From Scatophagus argus (taxonomy: Eukaryota > Chordata > Actinopteri > Scatophagidae), in NCBI RefSeq assembly GCF_020382885.2, contig NC_058515.1, positions 5,625,223 to 5,689,222 of the forward strand: a stretch of DNA of 64,000 nt. Reading direction: 5' to 3'. This document shows, piece by piece, positions 13,997-26,204 of the stretch. The position numbers and the translations under genes were made by a program. Each line of letters opens with the position of its first letter. Position 1 is the first letter of the stretch. The notes under the pieces were generated by a model. It searched no databases. It was not told where the DNA came from and saw only the letters and a program-made list of their open reading frames with translations.

Positions 13997-14002
13997 AATA
14001 AA
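13997..14002 (+). promoter_or_regulatory. mark2: candidate polyadenylation signal of mark2
   Basis: AATAAA hexamer about 2.7 kb after the stop codon, the first well-placed one before the sequence turns towards the convergent gene. Chosen by position only. Confidence 0.4.
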
Positions 14003-14020
14003 AACAATGGTATAATGATA

Positions 14021-15460
14021 GTGGTGCCTCTGGAATCCATGATGTGAAAAGCAAGTTGATTAAAATAATCCTTTCTCCTTTAATCTCTTCCAGGAAGCTC
14101 TCAGCAGCCCTGTAGTTGACAAAATCTCACCAAAAGGTCCTCTTAACAGCCGTTGCTGAAGCCCTGTTATGCCACGCTATGCACAGTTGTCATAGAATTG
14201 TCCATTTCCATTTTGTGAGCATTTTCTGCTCTGAAAATATGACTTTGAAAGCTGCCCTGTAGTGTAACAGAAACACTTAAGCTGCAGTTTCTCTGCTTAC
14301 TAGACCCCCCATTCTGCTTTGAAGTTGTAGTCAGGGTCATTTCATTCCACTCTTTATTGTACTACAGCAATAATCCTTTAGAGACAAATGGAAAAATATC
14401 ACCTTAACAGCCTTTACAATTTTTTTTCTTGTTTGCAATGTCCAACAGAGTTGTTGTTTAAGAATTGAAAAAAAAATATATATCAAATCCTGTATTTGTT
14501 GTAATTTTAGTGCCACGTGCAACCAGAATTCAAGACTGTGAATATTTTCATTGCATAAATGATAACTGGGTTTCACATTTCAGCATAGAAACCTGCTGTT
14601 TACTCAGATCTGATCGGGAGACACAAATGGCGGTGTTCCACATCAACAGAAGGGGGCGCTGTGAGAGAGTGTCCTTTAACAGACTGCTTCCTGTGCAGGC
14701 TCTGTACGTCTGAAAGTGGACATTGCAACTGGGTCACTTTTAAGTGTGCAAGAAGTTTACTTGAAGATCAGAGGAGTGCTGCACTAATTGTGTTTATACA
14801 TGTAAGTATATAGTGTTTTCATATTTTTAATCTCGCAATTCTGATACGAGTTCCTGTGTCGAGTTCTTGTGAGTTTAATAGTTAACCCAGCATAAAGTTC
14901 CGGTTTTGGTCATGGCTGGATTCACTAACCAGGGGGCGTATTGCCCCAGCAGTAATAGTGGGACTCCAGCTGCATCAGATTATAAACTCCAACAGTCAGT
15001 GAAGTGAAAAGGAAAAAAATCCTGTTCTTGTTGTATTTCCAAGATATGAAAGTGCTGCTTTTCTGTGTATGTTTGCAGTCCGTTTGGTCTAGTGAAAAAC
15101 TAAGTCATTAGCAGTTAGCTCATAATGCTGAACCCGCCTTGATTTATTTATTTATTTTTTTAAAGGATGCAAATTCACAAATTTAGCTCTAGTGTTCTGT
15201 GTGGGTTTGACAGATTTCTTTTAATTCACTCACTGGTATGCAGATAAAGCCCTTAAAGGTAACTCTGTACCCAGCCCAGTTCAGACATGTGGGAGCTGCA
15301 GGTGGCAGAACCTGTTGGGAGTCAATGGATAAAGTTTTGATAAGATTTGGCTTTGGGAACAGCTGATTTACACACACACATGTGGGTGTAAATAAGTTGA
15401 TCATTGCAGAGGCATGTTCTACTGTTAAGTTACAGATAACATTAGTGTGGAAGACAATAT
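14021..15460. other. spacer between the convergent genes mark2 and rcor2
   Basis: No gene is recognised. The stretch is AT-rich and unique-looking, with no clear repeat. Either 3' UTR may extend into it. Confidence 0.5.
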
Positions 15461-17726
15461 ATTATTTGGTCATTTCTTTATTCTGAAATAAAAATAAAAA
15501 AAAATCTCAAAACACAAACAGTTGAGTTTCCACAATGTAAACAACATCTCACATACAGAACACACAAGCAGTTTTTTGGAGGAAGGGGGGGAAAAAAAAA
15601 AAGTCCAAGCAAAGTCAAAAGGCAAGCCACTTTAAAGCCAGACTAGTGATGGCCCCGTTCAGTGCTGTGTTAAACTGAAATGCTGAAGGCCTCTGCTAAC
15701 AAAAATGATGTGAAGCAAAGTGATGGAGAAGCACTGAACAGTTTTTTTTTTTACAGAATTATACATGATGTGAGCTCAGATCTGTTGAAAAGTGTTAGCA
15801 GTGATATACAGGCTATGAAGAGGGCAGAGATCCAGAAGGGTACCAATAAAAGATACTCAAGAAAGTAAGCAGAGCAGAATACCATTAAGTCATTCATTAT
15901 GAGGTTGCCTGATAATCCTTGCTCGAGGAATTTTTTCAGAGGCAGAAAACCGCACTCTGGCAGGACTGAGAGACAAGTTGCAGCATTTGTAGACGTTATA
16001 ATGGCTAAAATAATCCTTTCAGATGCCCTTTAACCTCTCACACCTGCCACCATGACTGCACAGGGCTGAGCTAACAGAGAAAGCTGCCTTTACTGGACTC
16101 GGAGAGCAGCTGTCACATTTTATTAATTTGCTTGTGTTATTAATCCGACATAAAAAAAAATACTGAACTGACCAACGTGTTTATTTGTCTGTAGGGCAGA
16201 ATAATTAAACAAGTCGTTCAACATATAAAGCTAACTTCTGCCAACAACCAGCTAACTTAGCTGAGCGTACACCGGAGACGGCAAAGGAAGCAGCTAACCT
16301 GGTTCAGTCAAAAGGTAACTGGTGAGGTTATCTTTGGACTAATCCACCTCTAAAGCTCACAAAACAGAACACACTTTATACACATTTTCAGATTTAACAG
16401 TCTTTGTGCTAAGCTAAGTTGGCCGGCTGCTGAGAGTAAGGAAGCAAGACGGCGAATACTCTTTCCCAAAATGCTGAATTATTCCTTTAAACACCTTTCG
16501 TTTTGCCACGTTTCCTGACTAACACGTAGGAAGCAGGCCTACTATTCTTCAGTGTCGAACACTCTTCTTAGATGCTTTTATGGCTAACAGGAGATGTGAA
16601 TTTAGCTGGACAACAAACTCTTAAAGCAATAACAGACTTTGGCAGAACATTTTCTTTTTGTAGAGTTTACAGGAGGTCAGGAAAGGTCGACTGTCACGTG
16701 AACCGGTTTATACAAAAAAAAAAAAAGTCCTCTAGACACGACATTCATGGTTGACTATTGAAAATGTTCCTTAAAGGCAACAGACACTAAGCAGTGGGAC
16801 TTCAACGCTGAGCCAGTGAAACCAAACTGTGGCGAACGTCTTCATGAAACGTGAGATCAAGTCCAGTCACGTGTGTCTAAACAAAGGTTCTTTCTCTCCT
16901 CGGTGCTCAGTCAGCAATCATCGTAATAACAAAGTCTGCACCATCTAAACTACTTACAATAACTAACTGCCTACCTAGGGCTCACTTTAAAAGTCTAGTC
17001 AAGAAAGAAAAAAAAAAGGAAAACATCACTCCAGTTAATACTAGTAACACATGGCGAAGAGGGGAGAGGTGCTCTTCTTCTTTTTTTCCATTTTTGAACC
17101 AACAGCTTCAGCTACTATAAGTCAGAATGATAAACCCATAGCACAGCTTTAATTAGAAAGCCTGGTTACATTTTTAGGGCCCAAGTTTTTTGTTTTTTTT
17201 TTTGTTAGTTTTTTTTTGGGGGGGGGGGGGGGCTGCTAAAGTTTGGCTCAGATGTGAGCAACCCCCCCTCCTTCTCTTTTTCCCTCATTTACTCATTTCA
17301 TTTTCTTTCTTTCTACTTGCTACCTGCCCAGTAAAACCTACAGTACAGATATAAATATGTACCATACTCCTCCGCAATCCAGATGTTCAGCAGTTGACAT
17401 GGAAACAAGCAGGTGGGTTTTGCTCTCCGCGGTCATGGCTTTCTTCAACAGCTTGCTGATCCAGTGTCTCTTTTTGTTGTCTTCAGGGAGATGTGTGCAG
17501 GTAGTGTTTGCTTTGAGTTCCTAAATTGATTGTAGTGCGTATGTGTCTGTGTGTGTTTATTCTAGAGAACGCTCACGTGGAGGTAGGTGTTTGTTAGTAC
17601 AGTAAAGGAGCTATGATGTGTGAGGGTTCCAGGAACAAAGGCCAGGAGCGATGAAGTTACAGGATGAAGCCTGCATGCTAATTTGTGTGTGTGGGTACGT
17701 GTGTGTGTGTTTCTATATGTTTTGTA
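15461..17726 (-). other. rcor2: rcor2 3' UTR (extent inferred)
   Basis: On the minus strand this follows the rcor2 stop. The reverse-strand AATAAA at 15,477-15,482 is a suitable polyadenylation signal, giving a UTR of about 2.25 kb. It contains a run of 15 C in the sense orientation (G on the plus strand at 17,218-17,232). No coding exon seen. Confidence 0.45.
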
Positions 17727-18716
17727 TCAGTGCGAGTTGGACTGCTCCACTTTGAGCCCGACCAGCGATGGAGGCAGCTGCCCTGCAGCAGAGGAGGAGC
17801 TGGGAGGTGAAGCCCTGAGGCTGGAGCTCCCGGTGGAGGACGACGAGGTGGTCACCGCAGGCCGGATGAGAGGAGGCGGCGGGTGGTTGTGGGGTGCTCG
17901 GTTCTGGAGAGGGCGCGTTTGCAGAGGTGGGGGCTGGCGGAGGAGGCTGGGGGGAGCAGAGGGAGGTGCGGGGCGCAGCAGTGGAGGGGGCTGGGAGAGG
18001 GAGGAGGGGGTCTGGGTGGAGGAGGGGGGAGAGGAGCTGCCGGCACCGCCGCCGCCACTGCCGGCATCAGAGGGAGAGTCCTCCATTTTGACCTGAGAAA
18101 AGGGAGTAGGCAAAGCAGGGGTGAAAAGCAGACAGATGAAGTGAAATAAGAAGACAGTTGGAGAACAACAAGAAAGTGGATGGAGGCGGAGACAGGAAGA
18201 GTTACAGGAAAAAGTGAAGAGAGACAGATGTCTTGTTAGCTCCACGATGAAGAGGAGACGCATTCAGCTCTAACCACAGGAGACAACCACCTGCTCCTTC
18301 TGTTTGTGTATACCGGGGAGCTATGATGTATGAGCGTCACACATTAAATCCACTTCAGTCACTGAGAGCACCAACAAGCATTTCAAGCTGCGAGAAAGTG
18401 AACACATGGATTGTGTGAGTCAGCAGTAAGTTGATGGTCCTGTTAATGATGCACGCCATTTTGTCTTCCAAGCGTTTCTTCTCCTTTTTTTTGGCCTTAA
18501 AATACACTCAATCAAAGCAGGTACTAAAGCCAGCTATTTTGTAGTTCTGGCATTCACTTTGAATTAAAAGCCAAGAGTTAAATGAGAAGATCAATGGGAG
18601 TCTCTTCCAATTTGTTAAGTTAGCTTACCATAGAGACTGAGCAGAGCCCGGCCCAAAAACACACTTGCCAACATATCTAAAATTCAGTAATCAACCCAAT
18701 GCATCTTGTTCAACTG

Positions 18717-18751
<35 letters not shown>

Positions 18752-21700
18752 AAAGGTGAAACTTTGTGGGTTTCAGTTTGTGTGTGTAACAATTTCTTGA
18801 CAAACAGGTTCGCGTGTCTGCGTTCTCACTGTGATGACACAATAACTATCAAGAGTTTACAGCATATTAGGTCCCTCTGATCTGATAACTTATTTTTAAA
18901 TCACATTTCTGCTTGAGTGCAAATTAAAGTAAACAGATACAACGTTCAGATATGTCCGACGCAGCCAGGCTAGTTGTTAAGGTAGGCTGCCCATATTCCG
19001 ACTCCACCTCTGTGCTTAACGTGCAGACACGTGATAATGTCTTATTTCAAAATGCAATATTTATTTTCCAAAATGTTGAACTACCCCTTTAATAGGGGCC
19101 TTCGAACTATCCAGAAGAACCTTTTCAATTCATTAAGAATAAACTAACATGGTGTAGCATTAAATCGGTTTCCTTCATTCAACATGTATGTTAATTATCA
19201 TATTTTCTTGTGTATCCCCTGTTGCAGCCTACCTCGTCCTCCTCAGCAGCTCCGTCTGCGGCTGCCGTCATCTCCTCTCCGCTCCTCCTGGGGTCCCTCT
19301 GGTCTCGGCTGGTGGCCACCTGCTCAGCAGCCCACTCCCTCAGCACCTCATCCAGGTTGAACCTGCGCCGGTAGCTCACGAAGAACGAGCTCACCTGAGC
19401 AGACAGGCGGAGATGAAGAGTCAGAGAAGAAATGAAGGGGGACAGAAAGTTGTAGGACACAAAGGCACAGCCTGGAGGTCAGAAGACAAATGAGCAGAGG
19501 GATAATAGAGATTATAGTTATCCTATAAGGAGAGGAGACAAGAAGCTCAGCAGCTCACAGAAACTAAACAGCTGGATGGATGGAGGCTTTGACTCAGGTC
19601 AGAATATGAGAGATGAACTTCACCTGCCCTTTTTTCCCCTCCCTGTCCTTCAGAAAGAGGATGCTCACCTGAGCTGGTGTCTTGGTCCCGATCACCTCAG
19701 CGATGGCCGCAAAGTCTTTACCGTAGCGACGGATAGCTGCCGGGGAAACCACCGAGAACAACATCAGGTTGATGTGTCTGCATACCTTGCAGACATCCAG
19801 TTTGTTGCCATCAAAATGCACAACACAAACAGTCTGCTTTCTTTCACTTTGTCAGAGAAATGTGTCTGCCATGTGCACAAGATGAGAGACAGGATGTGTG
19901 AGCGGGTTTGAGGCAAGCATTTTTTGTTAACCTTCATCTGATAACTATAGAAGAAAACCAAATTGCGTTGGTTTTGTCTGAGTTTGCAGCCCCCCCCCCC
20001 CATTTAGAATAATTATCTTTACTACAGCAATACAATCTAAGCAGAGGGGGAACTTAAAAATGTAAATGATCTTTTCCTGCCACCCTCAAATAAGACAGAT
20101 TCAACACTTTTCGACAAAGGCCTATGTGGTTAATATTTCTCCTGCACTGCATGTGTCAGTCCTGTGCCTCCACAGTACCGGCACAGGCAGTTTCTGTGGA
20201 AAGTATGAGTGCGTCTAACAGCCTGGCGTCTGTCTGCGAATGTGAAGTAGGAAGAGGAGAGAAGACAGCATGAGGTGCCTGTGGGGGAGCGAAGTAAGAA
20301 GTTGCTGCAGACTTTACTCACCCTGCACGGCCAGGAGCTGCTCCTCTGTGGTCCAACGAGAGTTCATCTTAGGGGCAGGCTGACAGAGAGACAGGAGAGG
20401 TTTAAAGAAGAGAGCACAGAGCACATTAATACCTCAGTCCCATATTAGCCATAAGAATTCACCATAATGTTATCACAATCTGTAAAAAACTTAAATAAAC
20501 AAAACAATAAAATAAAATACCAATGAGTTATGTCTCCTTTTTGGCAAATCAATTACATGCCAAAGAGTAACCAAATAAATAAACAACAGATCAGCAATGC
20601 CTAACATGCGCTCTGGTGTATTTATACATCATTGTTGTATGACTTACCTCAGCAGGTCTGAGAGTGTCGACGCCTTCAATTAAACTCTGTTTCAAAATAC
20701 TGTTGTTCTGTTTAATTGACTGAACCTGAAAGGAAAAGTGTAGGGGGGGAGGGGAGGGTTAAGTTTATTTGTTGCATTGTGTTCGCCAAAAATAAGTACA
20801 AACACGAAACGGCTTTTGTTCAGTTAAACGCGCATTTAGCCACCAATGTTGCTGTTCCACTGTAACTCTAACAGTAACCATTTATCACAGCACTGTTTTT
20901 CCTCCTAATACTGTTGTTTCCACTCTCTGTGACCTGTAAGTCTGCTTTTCTCTGAGCAGTTTTCTGTTAAATTTATTCATATCTTGCTGCACCATAAAGC
21001 TCTGGAGCAGGTGTTACACTTTAACCTTTGCTGACAGATTTCTGGCTAAAGACACATTAAAATCCTCTTGGTCTTCCTTTAAACTACCTCTTGAAGTACA
21101 CTAGTGTCCTTACTCATACATAAAAGGTTCATACCTGTCTCTTGAGTGAGACCAACTGTGTGTCCAGCTGCCGTACAGTCAGCACCCCAGCATCGTGAGA
21201 GGCTGACAGGGTGGTGATGTCTCCCTGCTCCAAGTGCATGCCTTTGGGTGGCCTGCGGCGGGCTCTGAGCGGGTGGTGGCGGTACTGAGCCCCAATATTT
21301 TCCTTCTTCACCGGCCCAGAGCGGCTGGGGGCGGCCTTGTCGGAGCTGGTGCTGCTGGGGTTCTGTTTCACTGCCTGCGTGGAGAAAGAAATCATACAAA
21401 CATTATACATCCGGTTGTATCAGAATGACACTTATGACGTGACACCTACAAGAACAGCAGCTCAAGACGTGCAGCATTTATGCATCATAAACGAAGCTAA
21501 AGAAGGAACTGATTCGGTTAGCCTGAACTCCTCGGGCAAGTCATGATTAATTAATCACAAATGTGTTTATATAAGCCTGCACACACATTTCGGAAAGTCA
21601 AGCAACCACTTTTGAATTTGATGGTGCTCACCTCTTTCTTGGTGTCAATCTCAAAGTCACTGTCACTGCCGGGGTCTCCTTCCTCCATGTCATCATTACT

Positions 21701-23842
21701 GAGAAGAAAAAAAAAGACAATTGACCCATAGTTAAGCTTTGTCCCCGGCCATTTGTCTCTATTTTTAAAAAACGCTCAAGAATGTCGACTGGAAATGACA
21801 AGAAAAATTATCAAAGTATCTCATTCATATTTATGAGACTCTTTTCCCCCAGGATGACATGCTTATCGAGTGTCTTTTAACCAAAGGAGTTTTGCAAATG
21901 TCACATCTCAAATGAGTTGTTTCCTTCCCGCTCTGTCCTCTCCTCCGGTCTTCATTCTTCCCTCTGTCCGTCTCTCTGCTACATGCCCAGTTTTCTCAGA
22001 GGATCATTAAAGTTTCATGGCATCTCATACCTGTCGTCTTTCTCTCTCTTGTTCACCAGCCTCCTGGCCTGTCGGTCCATGACAGAGGTCCTGGTCCTGG
22101 TTTTCTTCCAGCTGTAGTAGTACTTTACCAGGCTGGAGATCAGCTTGTCTGGAAGCTACATGCACATGCAAAAATCAATAAATTGAGTATTCAATGTTGA
22201 GAATGTTTTTGAAGATTACCCTCAGTTCTGTACTTAATATTCCTTAAAAGAGTGTGTGTGTGTGTGTGTGTCTCCACCCCTCAGTCTCTCACCATCTGCT
22301 GGATGCGGTGAAAGCTCTTGCCGTGGAAGCTAAAGGCCTGCTCAAACAGCACTTTATCCTCCACAGTCCACTCATCTGGGAAGGGGGTGAAGTTCGCCAG
22401 GTCGGCAAGCGAGCGCTCCACATCGTGTTTGTGCCATAATAACATGCCGAGTGCCTGAGAGGAACGGAGGGGACCAAGACAGGGTTAGGCAACCAGGGAC
22501 AGTGAAAAGGGAAAGACATTTTATCTTCGTCTAACCTACCTGCTCCATGTTGTATCCATGTTTCTCTTTAGCCATCAGTATGTACTCATCCACTGGGAAA
22601 AGGAAAAAAAATGATTCGAAAGAGAAAACATGAGAAGAAGAGAAAGAAAGATGATGAAATATAAAGAAAAGAGGAGAGAGGAAAAAAAAGCAGTGCACAT
22701 AACAAAAACAGAGAGAATAGAAGGTCTAATTGGTATTCTCCAGTCAGCATATGGCCATTAAACTCAAGGTCACGTTGTCAAGCTTCTACCAGTGAATGCA
22801 AGGTAAGTACTGTAAGTGTGTGTGCTTGTATGTAAAGCTTACACATTGCATCAGACAGCAGACTGTTGGGACACCAGACCAACATGCTCCTCTGGTCTTT
22901 CTCATTGTAGCGGGTTGGACTGTCTGGTGATGAAAACAAAGGGGATATTAACTTTTTTGTGCTTTTAACACAAAAGAAAAACATTTAGCACTAAAATCTG
23001 TATGACTGGAGCTTATACATATAACTGAATTGTTGTTTTATTTTGTCTTTTATCCTCTCCTCCTACCTCCACCGCGTGTCTCTACTTATCGAACTTTACT
23101 AACTTTTACCTTCCCCCCCTTCCCCTCGCCTTTGCATGTTTTCTCCTGTCTAGAATCCATTTTTGGCGTCCTCTTCATTAGCAAGAAAAACGAGGAGACG
23201 GTGCCATGTCAGCTGGTGGACTCTGGGGATGTTACCAGAAGAGGCTGGTATTCCTGCTTGTCTCTCCTCCTCTGTTGCAATCTGAAGTTTTCAGCCACTT
23301 TACAACTTCTCATACAAGTTCTCACTGAGTAAGCCCGATTTCACTCGATTTAAACCTCATGAAATTCTATTAAAACAAAATTTCTAAAAGAGGCTAGCAA
23401 ACTAGCTTTAATCTGCTACAGATTCTTCTGACATCAGACAAAATTACTTGAGGACCATGTGTTTTCTGAAGAAGATCTGATAAATAAAATAAAGAGCACA
23501 GCTAAACTTGATAGACTACGATTTAGTATTTCAACAAGCAGGATAAAACATCTGGAGGAGGTTTAGCAACAACTGGGGGAAAAGAAAAGCATAGACTGTC
23601 CTCCCTGGCCATTTGACCTTCATTTCTCTCATCATCTGCATTCCCCTCTTTCATCCATTTCTCCTCACCCCTATGTCTCCCTCCCAGCCCTGATCGCCTC
23701 CCTCCCTCGATATTCATTTCTCTTTCTCTTGTGCTTTCCTCTCTCCATGCTTACCTGGTTTGAACTCTGGGATCTGGGCTTGGTAGTCTCCTCCCACTCT
23801 GATCATACTGTCTGTAGACAGAAAGGGAGGGAGGGAGGGAGG

Positions 23843-23893
<51 letters not shown>

Positions 23894-26202
23894 ACACACA
23901 CACACAAGATGAATATGTTTTTACTTCCCAGAAATATGTGCAGAGCTGTAGAGACAAAGAGGATGGGGAAACAAGGACACTTGTAAGTTTCCCAAAAAGT
24001 TGCAGAGCCGGATCCACTGGATCATAAGAAAGCAGATAACAGGGAAGACCAAAGAAGACACATCCGTAGCATGAAAGTAAATAACTGAAAATGATAATCA
24101 TCTTCTATTTCTTTCATGCTCTCTCCTGTAAATGGCTTTACTTTTGGTTTAGCCAATCAAGGAGCACATGCTCTTAGAACTGGAGATACACTGGGTTAAT
24201 TGTTTTCTTTTCTTTCAGTGACAAAATACTCTTATCAGCTTGATCATTTGCTAGCTGGGCTAATAACATTTTATTATTCCTTAAAAAACAACCCTCAAAA
24301 ATAAACCACATCAGTTTAAACCATTGAAATACCTATTTTTGCATATTATGTCCATGAGAGCAAGGGCAAACCAGTACAACCAGACATGGTATACCACAGC
24401 CTTGTTAGCCTTGATAGACTACTTGTTAGCTAACTGTAGCTTGCATACAACCTCATCTTGGATGTTTTCTGAGCAAATCTCCAAAGTATTTCCACGCAGG
24501 GCTTCTTAGATTGCTCAAAGTGCAAATCACTCTCTCTGTGACCAAGTCGGGTTGTGAGATCTCACAATTGATGCTGAACTCTTCGCTCGTTTCGGCTTGA
24601 CCTACATTTGATTTTCAGGCAATGAAAGTGATGTGTTACTCTGGTCTGGCTTGCAGTGCATTCAGTGAAATCAGACAGAATAGACAGAATCAGTAGTAGT
24701 AGTAGTAGTAGTAGTGCTGCTTTTACTTTCACGGTTGAACATTAGCACAATTGAATGTCTGTTTTTTTACAAAAAACACATGCCCACTTATGGTTGTACA
24801 GCAGTGTTACAGAATGGAACACAAGTTTACCACAGACACTTTAAGCCTACAGACAAGTTTATTTTTTGCCTGTGCTTAACATGCTCTTTAAATTAACATA
24901 AATTTGAGACAGCTGACATGCTGAAGCCTTTGCAGCCTTTTTTCATTTTAAATGTTGAACAATCGACAGCCCTCCTACCTTAAAGTTATTTACATTGGGC
25001 CCTGCTTATGATATTTATGAGTTTTTTGCCAGCCACTGTTTTTCTTTGGTTCACCCAGACTAAAAGGGAATTCTTAAACAGCATGTAATTTGCCTCTTCT
25101 TGTAAGAAATAGAAATATTGTGATAAATATCTTTATGCAAGATATTTTAGTCGTGATAACTTTTTCAGTATATCTCTCATCACCAAAGGCAGGGGGGTGG
25201 AGGGGGGGGTTTGAAGCGTCACAGTGGTTGGCAGCAGACATTAAGCAATTAGCACTGTGGCAAAGGGTTTGCAAGGTTAAGAGTGAAGAGGGTCTATGAG
25301 AGAGGAAGGAAAGCAGACTGGGAGGCAGAAGAGACATATTACTGTTTCCTCAGGGACAGAGGACGGGAAGGGAGGAGACAGGGATGATAGAAACTGGAGT
25401 AAGTGGATGGAGAGAGGCAGGAAGGGGATAAAGAAGAAAGGAAACTGGATGGAAGGAAAGAAGTGGTATGAAAGGAGGCAAAAAGAAGAAAAAAATGGAG
25501 AGCTGACTGCAAGACTGAAAAGGGATGCAGGCAGAGGAAGTTGTAATAAGATTGCTGAAATTGTTAGGAACAGTAGCTAAGGATGTAAAGTCTCAGACTT
25601 TAATCAACTGGAAAAATCTGGATAGAGACATGCATTTTGAACGCTAAGTTAAACTGCTGAGTCTGAGCTCATAATATATCGTAAGTCCATCTACCTAATG
25701 GGATAACAGGTAAAAAAAACAGAAAGATCAAACAGCAACAGTCGGTGGGTGAAGCAGAGAACGGAATAAGGAAAGATGTATGTGGGCAGAGGATAACGAG
25801 GATGAAAGGGTGTAGGAAGGGGGTGGAGGACAGAAGGAGGAGACGACAGAGGAGAGCAATGTGCAAGGGACTAAAGAAGCACTGCAGCAATGCAATGACT
25901 GCAACCAGAACAGCTGGGATGATGCCTCTGTACAGCGGAAAAGTGTGTCTACTGAAAGTACATTTTAGACACGCTCCCAGACAGTTGAGTAGCTCGTTCA
26001 GCCTCTGACTTAGCCAGAGAATTGAATTCAGATTAATTCAATTATATTTCAGTTTAATATCTGCGCATGTGTGTCTACCATGAGCGTGCTCTTCGTCGCT
26101 GCTCTCCTCTTCAGAGTGTGGTTGGCTGTTGCCGTTGGTTACGGTCTTGGCTCTGCTCCTGGACAGGACCCCGGCCCCCGAGCGCTCCATCACTGAGGGC
26201 AT
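17727..26202 (-). CDS. rcor2: REST corepressor 2 (CoREST2), complete coding region
   Basis: Nuclear scaffold that joins LSD1/KDM1A to HDAC1/2 and lets LSD1 act on nucleosomal H3K4. Thirteen coding exons, in transcript order: 26202-26079, 23811-23755, 22923-22843, 22592-22540, 22454-22293, 22155-22031, 21698-21632, 21374-21135, 20725-20648, 20379-20322, 19736-19669, 19394-19233, 18092-17727. They sum to 1641 nt (546 aa), all with GT-AG ends and consistent phase. The protein begins [11 protein letters not shown], as human RCOR2 begins MPSVMEKPSAG. ELM2 runs about residues 42-125, SANT1 about 130-180 ([13 protein letters not shown]), an LSD1-binding linker lies near 247-266 ([16 protein letters not shown]), a coiled coil at about 295-325, SANT2 at about 333-382 ([20 protein letters not shown]), and there is a proline-rich tail ([10 protein letters not shown]) typical of RCOR2 rather than RCOR1/3. 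The start ATG sits two bases after an acceptor, so the 5' UTR is spliced. Confidence 0.96.
18719..18747. repeat. (AC)n microsatellite in an rcor2 intron
   Basis: About 14 AC units in the intron between the last two coding exons. Confidence 0.9.
23824..23906. repeat. composite (GGGA)n-(GA)n-(CA)n microsatellite beside an rcor2 acceptor
   Basis: On the rcor2 sense strand this is (TG)n-(TC)n-(TCCC)n ending about 12 bases before the acceptor of the exon at 23,811-23,755, so it forms an expanded polypyrimidine tract. Confidence 0.9.
23912..26078 (-). other. rcor2: rcor2 intron between the first two coding exons
   Basis: Holds an (AGT)n run at 24,692-24,714 and purine-rich stretches at about 25,290-25,510 and 25,740-25,870 on the plus strand (pyrimidine-rich in the sense orientation). 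No exon, RNA gene or clear transposon seen. Confidence 0.55.
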
Positions 26203-26204
26203 GG

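Larger units (their letters stand above)
11302..14020 (+). other. mark2: mark2 3' UTR (extent inferred)
   Basis: The sequence follows the KA1 stop codon without any further coding exon. It contains T-rich runs, (CA)n at 12,097-12,138, (CT)n/(CA)n at 12,308-12,367 and a run of 17 G at 13,133-13,149. The best polyadenylation hexamer is AATAAA at 13,997-14,002, in an A-rich setting. A 2.7-kb UTR is plausible for a MARK gene, but the true end could lie elsewhere. Confidence 0.5.

Noticed and set aside
17683-18096. 137-codon plus-strand frame antisense to the last rcor2 exon
   Set aside because: Gly/Glu-rich mirror of the Pro/Ser-rich rcor2 tail; a shadow of the real exon.
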